Part shown: one piece after another, positions 9,363 through 16,121 of the stretch
How positions within the stretch are numbered: the stretch's first letter is position 1
Layout: each line of letters begins with the position of its first letter
Assembly (NCBI RefSeq): GCF_009827325.1
Contig: NZ_WTYC01000001.1
Coordinates: 372,001-436,000 of the forward strand
Origin: Qipengyuania vulgaris
Lineage (GTDB): Bacteria > Pseudomonadota > Alphaproteobacteria > Sphingomonadales > Sphingomonadaceae
Direction of reading: 5' to 3'
DNA: 64,000 nt
Program-made: the position numbers and the translations under genes
The notes under the pieces: generated by a model
What the model was told of the DNA's origin: nothing
Seen by the model: only the letters and a program-made list of their open reading frames with translations
Database searches by the model: none

Positions 9363-9983
9363 ATGAACCGTATCTTCGCCATTCGCACCTTCCTGCTGGG
9401 CGCAATTGCGCTTGCCCTTTCAGCCTGCGGGATCAACTCCGTCCCTGCCGCAGAAGAAAACGCCAAGGCCAAGTGGGCCGATGTGGAAGCGCAGTTCCAG
9501 CGCCGCGCCAACCTGATTCCCAACCTCGAACAGATCGTGATGTCCTCCGCCGAGCAGGAGCGCCAGACGCTCAACGAGGTGATCGAGGCGCGCGCTTCGG
9601 CGACACGGCCCGAAATCCAGCTTGGCGAAGGCGATCTCAACGATCCCGCCAGGATGCAGCAATACCAGCAGGCGCAGAACCAGTTGGGCGGTGCACTCAG
9701 CCGACTACTCGTTTCGGTCGAACGCTATCCAGAACTGCGCAGCCAGGACAATTTCGGTCGCTTCATGACGCAGCTGGAAGGCAGTGAAAACCGCATCGCG
9801 GTCGCCATTCGCGACTATAACGAAGCGGTTCGCCAATATAACACCACAATCCGCACCTTCCCCGACACGATCGGCGCGAACATCATCCATGGTGCGGAAC
9901 CGCTGGTGCCTTACGAAGCCGTCAGCGAAGGCGCGGAAACTGCGCCGCAGCTCGACATGCGCAGCAACGCCGAAGCCAACTGA
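9363..9983 (+). CDS. lemA: LemA family lipoprotein
   Basis: A 206-residue protein with a lipoprotein-type signal ending at LALSACG (Cys about 21), then the long helical LemA domain with KWADVEAQFQRRANLIPNL and VERYPELRSQDNFGRFMTQL, and a C-terminal segment with FPDTIGANIIHGAEPLVPYE. LemA proteins are envelope-associated and of unclear function; they commonly sit beside TPM-domain genes, as here. ATG at 9363 with AAGGGGA upstream. First gene of a tight five-gene run. Confidence 0.93.
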   Translation: MNRIFAIRTFLLGAIALALSACGINSVPAAEENAKAKWADVEAQFQRRANLIPNLEQIVMSSAEQERQTLNEVIEARASATRPEIQLGEGDLNDPARMQQYQQAQNQLGGALSRLLVSVERYPELRSQDNFGRFMTQLEGSENRIAVAIRDYNEAVRQYNTTIRTFPDTIGANIIHGAEPLVPYEAVSEGAETAPQLDMRSNAEAN

Positions 9984-10003
9984 AGCGCGCGGGAGGCGCG
10001 ATC

Positions 10004-10831
10004 ATGAACCGCATCCCCGGCCTTCTGCTGCTTCTGGCGGCCGCGTTCGGCCTCGGGTCGCCTGCGTTGGCGCAACCGGCATTCCCAGAACGCGGCACTG
10101 CGCCGGTCGTTGATGAAGCCAATATCATCGACGAGGCGACCGAAGCCGAATTGACGCGCAAGCTCACCGAGTTCGAAGCGCGCAACCAGCGCCAGTTCGT
10201 CGTTGCGACCGTGCCCGACCTGCAGGGATACGATATCGCCGAATACGGTTATCAGCTCGGCCGCAACTGGCAGCTGGGCGATGCCGAGAACGATGACGGG
10301 ATCATCCTGCTTGTCGCCCCGAATGAACGGCAGATGCGCGTCGAGGTCGGTTATGGGCTCGAAGGCATCATCCCCGACGGGCTCGCCTTTGAATATGTCG
10401 AAGGCATGAAGCCCTTTTTCCGTGAAGGCGATTATTCGGGCGGTATCAGCTGGGGCGCCGACCAGATCATCCGCCAGCTCGAGCTCCCGCCCGAAGAAGC
10501 GGCGCAGGTCGCCCAGGCATCCGAGCAGCAGCGCGAGAGCAAGGACAGCGGATTTCCCATCGGCGGGCTGATCTGGCTCGCCTTCATCGTCTTCTTCTTC
10601 ATCCTGCCGATGTTCAGCGGACGTGGTCGCCGCAGGCGCTATCGCCGCGGCCCTTGGGGCAATGCGGCAAGGGACATCATCCTGTGGGAAGCGGGCAAGG
10701 CGATCGCGCGCGGCATCGATTCCGATGGCTGGGGCGGCGGTGGCGGCGGCGGCTTTGGTGGCGGCGGCTTCGGCGGGTTCTCCGGTGGCGGCGGCAGTTT
10801 CGGTGGCGGCGGCGCTTCGGGGGGCTGGTAA
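10004..10831 (+). CDS. TPM domain (YgcG-type) membrane protein with Gly-rich tail
   Basis: A 275-residue secreted-then-anchored protein: signal peptide (about residues 1-24, ending SPALAQP), TPM domain (about 25-165) with FPERGTAPVVDEANIID, VEVGYGLEGIIPDG and the metal/phosphatase-type loop DDGIILLVAPNERQMRVE, a membrane segment GLIWLAFIVFFFILPMF (about 187-203), then an Arg-rich stretch and a tail almost entirely of Gly, Phe and Ser. TPM proteins have been linked to thylakoid repair and envelope functions; role here unknown. GGGAGG precedes the ATG. The next gene starts at the base after its stop. Confidence 0.9.
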   Translation: MNRIPGLLLLLAAAFGLGSPALAQPAFPERGTAPVVDEANIIDEATEAELTRKLTEFEARNQRQFVVATVPDLQGYDIAEYGYQLGRNWQLGDAENDDGIILLVAPNERQMRVEVGYGLEGIIPDGLAFEYVEGMKPFFREGDYSGGISWGADQIIRQLELPPEEAAQVAQASEQQRESKDSGFPIGGLIWLAFIVFFFILPMFSGRGRRRRYRRGPWGNAARDIILWEAGKAIARGIDSDGWGGGGGGGFGGGGFGGFSGGGGSFGGGGASGGW

Positions 10832-11506
10832 ATGGGTTATCTGGACGAAGCACAGCACAAGATCGTCAGCGATGCGGTCGCGGCGGCCGAAGGTACGACC
10901 AGCGGCGAAATCGTCACCGTTCTGGCCGACCGGTCCGACGGCTATACCGATATCGCGCTGTGGTGGGCCATCGGTGCCAGCTTCACCGCAATGAGCATAT
11001 TCGCTGCCTTTCCCGAATTCTTCCTCGGCTGGTTCGACTGGCTGGCAGGCGGTTGGACCGTCGAATGGACGCAGGGGCAGGTACTGACCCTCGTGCTTGC
11101 GCTGGGCCTGGTAAAATTCTTCGGGGTGCTTGCCATCCAGCTTTGGCAGCCGCTCAAATTCGCCCTCATTCCCGGCCCCATCAAACAGCAACGTGTGCGC
11201 GAGGCGGCGGTCCGCAACTTCAAGATCGGTGCGGAACGGCGAACGCATGGCCGTACGGGTGTGATGCTTTACCTCTCGATGCGCGAACACCGCGCAGAGA
11301 TCGTGGCCGACGAACCCATCGCAGAGCGGGTCCACGCCGAAATCTGGGGTGAAGCCATGGCCGACATGCTGGCCGAAGTCAGCCGCGACCGTATCGCGGA
11401 CGGACTGGCAGCCGGCGTGCGCGACGTGGGTCTGGTCCTGACGGAGCATTTCCCGCGCGACAAATATGACGAGAACGAGCTGCCCGACCGGCTTATCGAA
11501 GTCTGA
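10832..11506 (+). CDS. Second TPM domain membrane protein
   Basis: A 224-residue protein without a signal peptide. The N-terminus (EAQHKIVSDAVAAAEGTTSGEIVTVLADRSDGY) is the start of a TPM domain, interrupted by two membrane helices (about 45-65 and 85-105), and the domain resumes with RTHGRTGVMLYLSMREHRAEIVAD and ends with DEN-x-LPD-x-LIEV. This is the companion TPM architecture usually encoded after the Gly-tailed protein in LemA clusters. It abuts the preceding stop directly. Confidence 0.87.
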   Translation: MGYLDEAQHKIVSDAVAAAEGTTSGEIVTVLADRSDGYTDIALWWAIGASFTAMSIFAAFPEFFLGWFDWLAGGWTVEWTQGQVLTLVLALGLVKFFGVLAIQLWQPLKFALIPGPIKQQRVREAAVRNFKIGAERRTHGRTGVMLYLSMREHRAEIVADEPIAERVHAEIWGEAMADMLAEVSRDRIADGLAAGVRDVGLVLTEHFPRDKYDENELPDRLIEV

Positions 11507-11508
11507 CC

Positions 11509-12054
11509 GTGGCTGTTCCCGATCACGATGCACCTGAAGAGGTGATGTGGCAGGGCCGTTTCGTCACGGCGAAAAAGCGTGGGCGCTGGGAATATGTGTC
11601 GCGCAGCCGGGGAATCCGGGCGGCGGTAATCCTCGCGATTGACGAGGAGGATCACGTCCTTCTGGTCGAACAATATCGCGTTCCGCTGGGGCGTAGCTGT
11701 ATTGAACTGCCCGCAGGCTTGATCGGGGATGACGATAGCGCCGCCGACGAGGATCCGCTGGCCGCCGCAGGGCGCGAACTGGAGGAAGAAACCGGCTACC
11801 GCGCCGATCGGCTCGAGGACATGGGCTGTTTCTATTCCTCCCCCGGAATGGTCAGCGAAAGTTTCACGCTTGTACGCGCACGCGGCCTGACGAAGGTCGG
11901 CGATGGCGGCGGGGTCGAAGGTGAGAATATCACTGTCCACCGCGTTCCCCGCACCGTATTACCGCGCTTTCTCGACGAAAAGCGAAAGGCAGGTTGCGGC
12001 GTGGACGTGCGTATGCTCCTGCTGCTCGGGCAAGGCATTATCGAGGGAGAGTGA
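11509..12054 (+). CDS. NUDIX hydrolase, ADP-ribose pyrophosphatase type
   Basis: A 181-residue cytoplasmic enzyme. The Nudix box is seen as AAGRELEEETGYRADRLEDM (about residues 85-104), with the catalytic REL-EEETG core; upstream are VEQYRVPLGRSCIELPAGLI, typical of ADP-ribose or nucleoside-diphosphate-sugar pyrophosphatases, and downstream SPGMVSE. GTG start three bases after the TPM gene stop. It is co-oriented with the following SDR gene, three bases further on. Confidence 0.88.
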   Translation: MAVPDHDAPEEVMWQGRFVTAKKRGRWEYVSRSRGIRAAVILAIDEEDHVLLVEQYRVPLGRSCIELPAGLIGDDDSAADEDPLAAAGRELEEETGYRADRLEDMGCFYSSPGMVSESFTLVRARGLTKVGDGGGVEGENITVHRVPRTVLPRFLDEKRKAGCGVDVRMLLLLGQGIIEGE

Positions 12055-12056
12055 GT

Positions 12057-12839
12057 ATGGCAGGCCGCTGCGAAGGAAAGCTGGCGCTGGTGACCGGCGC
12101 CGCCCAGGGGCTTGGCGCCGCGCATGCCCGCAGGCTCGCCGAAGAAGGCGCACGAGTGCTGTGCACCGATATCAACGGAGACGGCGCCGCAGACACCGCG
12201 AGGCTTGTCAATGAAGCGCTTGATCGGGAGGTTGCATTCGCTGTTTCGCACAATGTTACCGATCCTTCTGACTGGGAAGCGGCAGTCGATGCCGCACGGG
12301 AACATCTCGGCGGGCTCAACGTGCTTGTAAACAATGCCGGGATCGGCGTGGCAGGGAATATCGAGACCTGCGACTTCGAAGACTGGAAACGCTGTTTTTC
12401 GGTCAACGTCGATTCCATCTTCCACGGCTGCCAGAAAGCCCTGCCCCTGATGCGCGAACATGCGCCGGGATCGATCATCAACATTTCCAGCATCGCCGGA
12501 CTGATCGCCAGCGACACTATGCCCGCCTACAATTCGAGCAAGGCGGCCGTGTGGATGCTGTCAAAGTCGATTGCGCTGCACTGCGCGAAGAACAATATGG
12601 ATATCCGCTGCAACTCGGTCCATCCGACCTTCGTCGACACGCCGATCCTCGACGGGACGGCGAAGGCGCATAGCCTCGACAAGGGGATATTGCTGGAAAA
12701 GCTCGCCCGTCAGATACCCTTGCGGAAAGTGGGGGAGCCAGACGACATCGCGAATGCGGTGGTCTATCTCGCCAGCGACGAGAGCAAATTCATGACCGGT
12801 GCGGAGCTCAAGCTCGACGGCGGTATCTCGGCCATGTAG
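12057..12839 (+). CDS. Short-chain dehydrogenase/reductase
   Basis: A classical 260-residue SDR. TGAAQGLGAAHARRLAEEGA (about 14-33) is the NAD(P) glycine motif, NNAGIGVAG (about 89-97) the structural motif, SSIAG plus YNSSK the catalytic Ser-Tyr-Lys set, and HPTFVDTPI the post-catalytic region. The C-terminus GAELKLDGGISAM is family-typical. Substrate not predictable; steroid, cyclic alcohol and 3-hydroxyacyl substrates are all served by this group. ATG at 12057 with GAGGGAGA upstream, two bases after the Nudix stop. Confidence 0.9.
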   Translation: MAGRCEGKLALVTGAAQGLGAAHARRLAEEGARVLCTDINGDGAADTARLVNEALDREVAFAVSHNVTDPSDWEAAVDAAREHLGGLNVLVNNAGIGVAGNIETCDFEDWKRCFSVNVDSIFHGCQKALPLMREHAPGSIINISSIAGLIASDTMPAYNSSKAAVWMLSKSIALHCAKNNMDIRCNSVHPTFVDTPILDGTAKAHSLDKGILLEKLARQIPLRKVGEPDDIANAVVYLASDESKFMTGAELKLDGGISAM

Positions 12840-12844
12840 AAATT

Positions 12845-12870
12845 GGGACGCGGCATTGCCCCCGCGTCCC
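12845..12870. terminator. Bidirectional terminator hairpin between the SDR and pspC genes
   Basis: A nine-base-pair perfect stem, GGGACGCGG (12845-12853) with CCGCGTCCC (12862-12870), lies between convergent genes. A short T-rich tract follows on the minus strand (AATTTCT). Confidence 0.6.
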
Positions 12871-12873
12871 GGT

Positions 12874-13095
12874 TCAATCGGCGATCAGCGCGATGCCGAG
12901 GTAGATCAGGATGAAGCTGCCGAAGCCGAGCAGTGTTCCGAGCACGAAGCCGACGCGGACCAGCGTGGTATCAATCCCGAAGTGGCGGCCGATCCCGGCG
13001 CAGACGCCCATCAGCTTGCCGTTCTGGCGATCGAGGCGGAACCCGCCACTCGGCTTTACGGCATTGTCATCGTCGCGAAATTTGAGCTGGCTCAT
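12874..13095 (-). CDS. pspC: PspC domain protein
   Basis: A 73-residue protein with the PspC motif GKLMGVCAGIGRHFGIDTTL (about 26-45) followed by a hydrophobic stretch VGFVLGTLLGFGSFILIYLGIALIA. In other bacteria PspC is a membrane partner of the phage-shock envelope-stress response. The N-terminal 25 residues are polar. Its start ATG overlaps the stop of the upstream 39-residue microprotein by four bases, so the two are coupled. No pspA or pspF is nearby. Confidence 0.88.
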   Translation of the reverse strand: MSQLKFRDDDNAVKPSGGFRLDRQNGKLMGVCAGIGRHFGIDTTLVRVGFVLGTLLGFGSFILIYLGIALIAD

Positions 13096-13211
13096 ACCAG
13101 AACTCCACCGGGGGTTGCGGGGATGATGGCCGTGGCGAAGAACACCGCCGAGACGGCCAGCGAGAATACGGCTGCGAGAATCTTGCCGCCGGACTTTTCG
13201 ATATCGAACAT
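13092..13211 (-). CDS. 39-residue single-helix membrane microprotein (copy 2)
   Basis: A short gene with a clear ribosome site (GGAAGG, seven bases before ATG at 13211) and a stop overlapping the pspC start. The product begins MFDIEKSGGKILAAVF, has one hydrophobic helix (about residues 10-30) and ends IIPATPGGVLV. It is the same length as the microprotein encoded upstream and aligns with it without gaps: Lys10, LAAVF at 12-16, Ser21, Ile29, Pro31, Ala32 and Pro34 are shared. Function unknown. Confidence 0.75.
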   Translation of the reverse strand: MFDIEKSGGKILAAVFSLAVSAVFFATAIIPATPGGVLV

Positions 13212-13251
13212 GAGAACCTTCCTTTCAGAGACTTGAGTGGCTGCGGATGCC

Positions 13252-13371
13252 TTAGGCCAGCAGGCCGGCGGGCGAAGCGGGGACGATTGCGTAAGCCATC
13301 ATGATCGCCGATGCGCCGATGGCGAAAACGGCGGCGAGAGCTTTGTTGCTGGCAAATTCGAAAGCAGACAT
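13252..13371 (-). CDS. 39-residue single-helix membrane microprotein (copy 1)
   Basis: ATG at 13371 with AAGGGA upstream; TAA at 13252-13254. The product begins MSAFEFASNKALAAVFAIGA, continues as one membrane helix and ends IVPASPAGLLA. It is a gap-free paralogue of the microprotein that follows 40 bases downstream, with the same N-terminal charged residue pattern, LAAVF core and P-A-x-P C-terminal turn. The three genes (two microproteins and pspC) look like one envelope operon divergent from recF. Confidence 0.75.
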   Translation of the reverse strand: MSAFEFASNKALAAVFAIGASAIMMAYAIVPASPAGLLA

Positions 13372-13600
13372 TGTGATAATTCCCTTGAACCTTGACTGGT
13401 TCGTCGGACCATCCGGCGAACACAAACAGCCTTGCAACGGGCGTGCCAAACTTGAAAAACGGCCGAATTCAGCCATTCCAAACTTAACCGAGAGCTTCGG
13501 CTTCGTTCACCTATCCGAAAGGTTGGTGATTTTTCCCAACATTTGGATTTGGCGTTTCGGCTGGTGAGCTTCACTCGCTATCGCTAGGGGTTGCGCCTCC

Positions 13601-14686
13601 ATGCTTGACCGCATTTCCCTCAGCCGTTTTCGCAACCACGAAGCCACCGATCTGGTCGGCACTTCGCGCTTCAACCTGCTCGTCGGCGACAATGGTGCGG
13701 GCAAGACCAACGTGCTCGAAGCGATTTCCCTGCTCGCTCCGGGCCGCGGGCTGAGACGGGCCAATCTGGCGGAGATCGTCATGCATGGTGCTGGTGCCGG
13801 TTTCGGCGTCGGCGCAAGCCTGACTGCAGGCGATATGGGTGACGAACCCCTTCGCCTCGCCACCTATTGCGAGAGTCCCCATCCCGGGCGACGCCGCATC
13901 CGCATCAACGGGGCCGACAACACGGCCACCGCGCTGGGCGAATGGATTGCGCTCACATGGCTCACCCCGGCAATGGACGGGCTCTTCACCGGCCCATCTG
14001 CCGACCGCCGCCGCTTCCTCGACCGTATGGCCCTCGCCCTCGATCCCGCCCATGCGCAGCACGCGGCTCGCTATGAAAGCGCGCTTCGTGAACGCAATCG
14101 CCTGCTTTCGGACGAGCGCATCCCCGAAGGTGCGTGGCTCGATGCCATCGAAGCGCAGATGGTGGAACATGGCGGCCGCCTGATCGCGGGCCGCGCAGCG
14201 CTGGTCGATACGCTGATGGCGCGGATCGCGCATATGCCGAGCGAACCCTTCGCCCGCCCCGCCATCACCTATGCGCCGGGCGGTGCCGATAGTGCAGAGG
14301 CGCTTTCACAGGCGCTGTTCGAGGGCCGCAGGGGCGACCGCGCCGCCCAGCGCACGCTTGCCGGCCCGCATCGCGACGAGCTGGAAGTTATCCATGCGGC
14401 CAAGCGCGTAGCTGCAGCGCAGAGTTCGACCGGCGAACAGAAGGCCATGCTGGTGGCGATCACCCTCGCTCATGCCGCGCTGGCGGCACAGGGACGCGCG
14501 GGCGTGCTTCTGCTCGACGAAGTTGCCGCGCATCTCGATCCGGTGCGCCGCACGGCGCTGTTCGAACAGCTATCCGCCAGCGGTGCGCAGGTATGGATGA
14601 CCGGGACGGAAATCGCGCCATTCGACAGTATCGCCGGTGATGCGGCGATCTGGCGCGTGTCAGGCGGAACGGTCGATCCCGCCTAG
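13601..14686 (+). CDS. recF: DNA replication and repair protein RecF
   Basis: RecF is an SMC-like ATPase that helps load RecA at gaps. The 361-residue protein has LSRFRNHEA at the start, Walker A GDNGAGKTN (about 31-39), the signature motif SSTGEQKAM (about 271-279) and Walker B VLLLDEVAAHLD (about 301-312). Length is normal. It is not next to dnaA/dnaN/gyrB here, as is common in alphaproteobacteria. Its TAG stop shares CTAG (14683-14686) with the convergent esterase gene. Confidence 0.95.
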   Translation: MLDRISLSRFRNHEATDLVGTSRFNLLVGDNGAGKTNVLEAISLLAPGRGLRRANLAEIVMHGAGAGFGVGASLTAGDMGDEPLRLATYCESPHPGRRRIRINGADNTATALGEWIALTWLTPAMDGLFTGPSADRRRFLDRMALALDPAHAQHAARYESALRERNRLLSDERIPEGAWLDAIEAQMVEHGGRLIAGRAALVDTLMARIAHMPSEPFARPAITYAPGGADSAEALSQALFEGRRGDRAAQRTLAGPHRDELEVIHAAKRVAAAQSSTGEQKAMLVAITLAHAALAAQGRAGVLLLDEVAAHLDPVRRTALFEQLSASGAQVWMTGTEIAPFDSIAGDAAIWRVSGGTVDPA

Positions 14687-15384
14687 CCCTCGTCGGGCAG
14701 AGCTGCCTGAACCTCGTCCAGCGTATCGGCCACCAGCGCATCGATCCCTTCCGCCGTCGGGTGGATGCGGTCCGACTGGAAAAGCGAGGGGTTCTGGTAG
14801 ATGCTTTCCAGCCAGAAGGGCACCAGCTGCGCATCATATTCGCTGGCCAGTTCGCCATAGAGTCCGTCGAACTGCTGCTGGTATTCGGGGCCGTAATTCG
14901 GCGGCGCGCGCATTCCCATCAGCAGGACCGGTATCTCGCGGCTCTTCAATTCCTCAAGCATTTCTTCGAAGTTGGCCCGCGTATCGGCAGGCTGGATACC
15001 CCGCAGCATATCGTTGCCCCCCAGTTCGAGCAGGACGAGATCGGGCTTTTCCGCCTGCTGGTCGAGCACGAAACCCAACCGTTGGCGCCCGGCTGCGCTC
15101 GTGTCACCCGATACGCCCGCATCGACCACGCGGGCATTGATGCCCTGCTGCCGCAGTGCCCGTTCCAGCCGTTCCGGATACCCCTCGTGTTCGGCGAGAT
15201 TGTATCCCGCGAACAGGCTGTCGCCGAACGCAAGGATGCGCCGCTCCTCTCCCTCCACCGCAATATCCTCGGGTGCCGCGGTTTCGCTGGAGGGAGCATC
15301 CGCGATCTCCGCATCCTCCGCCTCGCTTCCGCAAGCGGCGAGCGAAAGGGCGAGCAGGGGTATCGACAAACTACTGAGGCGCAT
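14683..15384 (-). CDS. tesA: GDSL arylesterase / lysophospholipase, lipoprotein form
   Basis: A 233-residue SGNH hydrolase related to TesA (acyl-CoA thioesterase I, protease I). A lipoprotein signal ends LLALSLAACGSE. Blocks of the family are FGDSLFAGY (nucleophile Ser), GVSGDTSAAG, ELGGNDMLRG and SDRIHPTAEG (catalytic Asp and His). An acidic linker of about 30 residues follows the lipobox. The start at 15384 has AGGAAG seven bases upstream. It diverges from the ybbA-ybbP transporter genes, the same neighbourhood as tesA in E. coli. Confidence 0.9.
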   Translation of the reverse strand: MRLSSLSIPLLALSLAACGSEAEDAEIADAPSSETAAPEDIAVEGEERRILAFGDSLFAGYNLAEHEGYPERLERALRQQGINARVVDAGVSGDTSAAGRQRLGFVLDQQAEKPDLVLLELGGNDMLRGIQPADTRANFEEMLEELKSREIPVLLMGMRAPPNYGPEYQQQFDGLYGELASEYDAQLVPFWLESIYQNPSLFQSDRIHPTAEGIDALVADTLDEVQAALPDEG

Positions 15385-15431
15385 CGGCGGACTTCCTTGT
15401 GTGGATATGGCGCTTCTGCCATCGCAGCCAT

Positions 15432-16121
15432 GTGACAACTTCTCAAGATGCGATCATCGCGCGCGACCTGCGCCTCACCCTCGGCTCCTCCGAAGCACCG
15501 GTAGAAATCCTCAAGGGCCTCGACCTTACCATCAAGGCCGGGGAAACCGTGGCGTTGCTTGGCCCGTCCGGCTCCGGCAAGAGCTCGCTCATGGCGGTGC
15601 TGTCGGGACTGGAACGTGCCAGTTCGGGCACGTTGCAGATCGCGGGGCAGAACTTCGCCACGCTGGACGAAGACGAACTGGCCCGGGCCCGCCGCGGGCG
15701 GATCGGCATCGTGCTCCAGGCCTTCCACCTGCTGCCGACGATGACCGCACTCGAAAACGTCGCCACGCCGATGGAGCTTGCCGGTGAAAGCGATGCACAG
15801 GTCCGGGCGAAGGCCGAACTTGAGGCCGTCGGCCTCGGGCACCGGCTGGAACATTATCCGCAGCAGCTTTCCGGCGGCGAACAGCAGCGCGTCGCCATCG
15901 CCCGCGCCACCGCGCCCCGCCCCGACCTGATCTTTGCCGATGAACCAACCGGCAATCTCGACGCCGCGACCGGCCACGAAATCGTGGAACTGCTTTTCAA
16001 ACGCCGCGCGGAAACGGGCGCGACCCTGCTGGTGATCACGCATGACCCGGAACTGGCAGATCACTGCGAGCGGGTGCTGACGCTGGGCGACGGCCGCATT
16101 GCCAGCGACACCTCCGCATGA
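15432..16121 (+). CDS. ybbA: ABC transporter ATP-binding protein, YbbA/LolD type
   Basis: A 229-residue ATPase with Walker [12 protein letters not shown] (about 43-53), Q-loop [17 protein letters not shown], signature [15 protein letters not shown], Walker [14 protein letters not shown] and the H-loop VITHDP. This is the MacB/LolD/YbbA class, which powers mechanotransmission or substrate extraction from the inner membrane. The GTG at 15432 fits the family length; a GTG at 15399 would add 11 atypical residues. The stop overlaps the permease start (ATGA). Confidence 0.92.
   Translation: MTTSQDAIIARDLRLTLGSSEAPVEILKGLDLTIKAGETVALLGPSGSGKSSLMAVLSGLERASSGTLQIAGQNFATLDEDELARARRGRIGIVLQAFHLLPTMTALENVATPMELAGESDAQVRAKAELEAVGLGHRLEHYPQQLSGGEQQRVAIARATAPRPDLIFADEPTGNLDAATGHEIVELLFKRRAETGATLLVITHDPELADHCERVLTLGDGRIASDTSA

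Noticed and set aside
9911..11533. A 540-codon minus-strand frame opposite the two TPM genes
   Set aside because: Low-complexity Ala/Thr runs come from the Gly-rich tail read backwards; the plus-strand genes have signals and domains.
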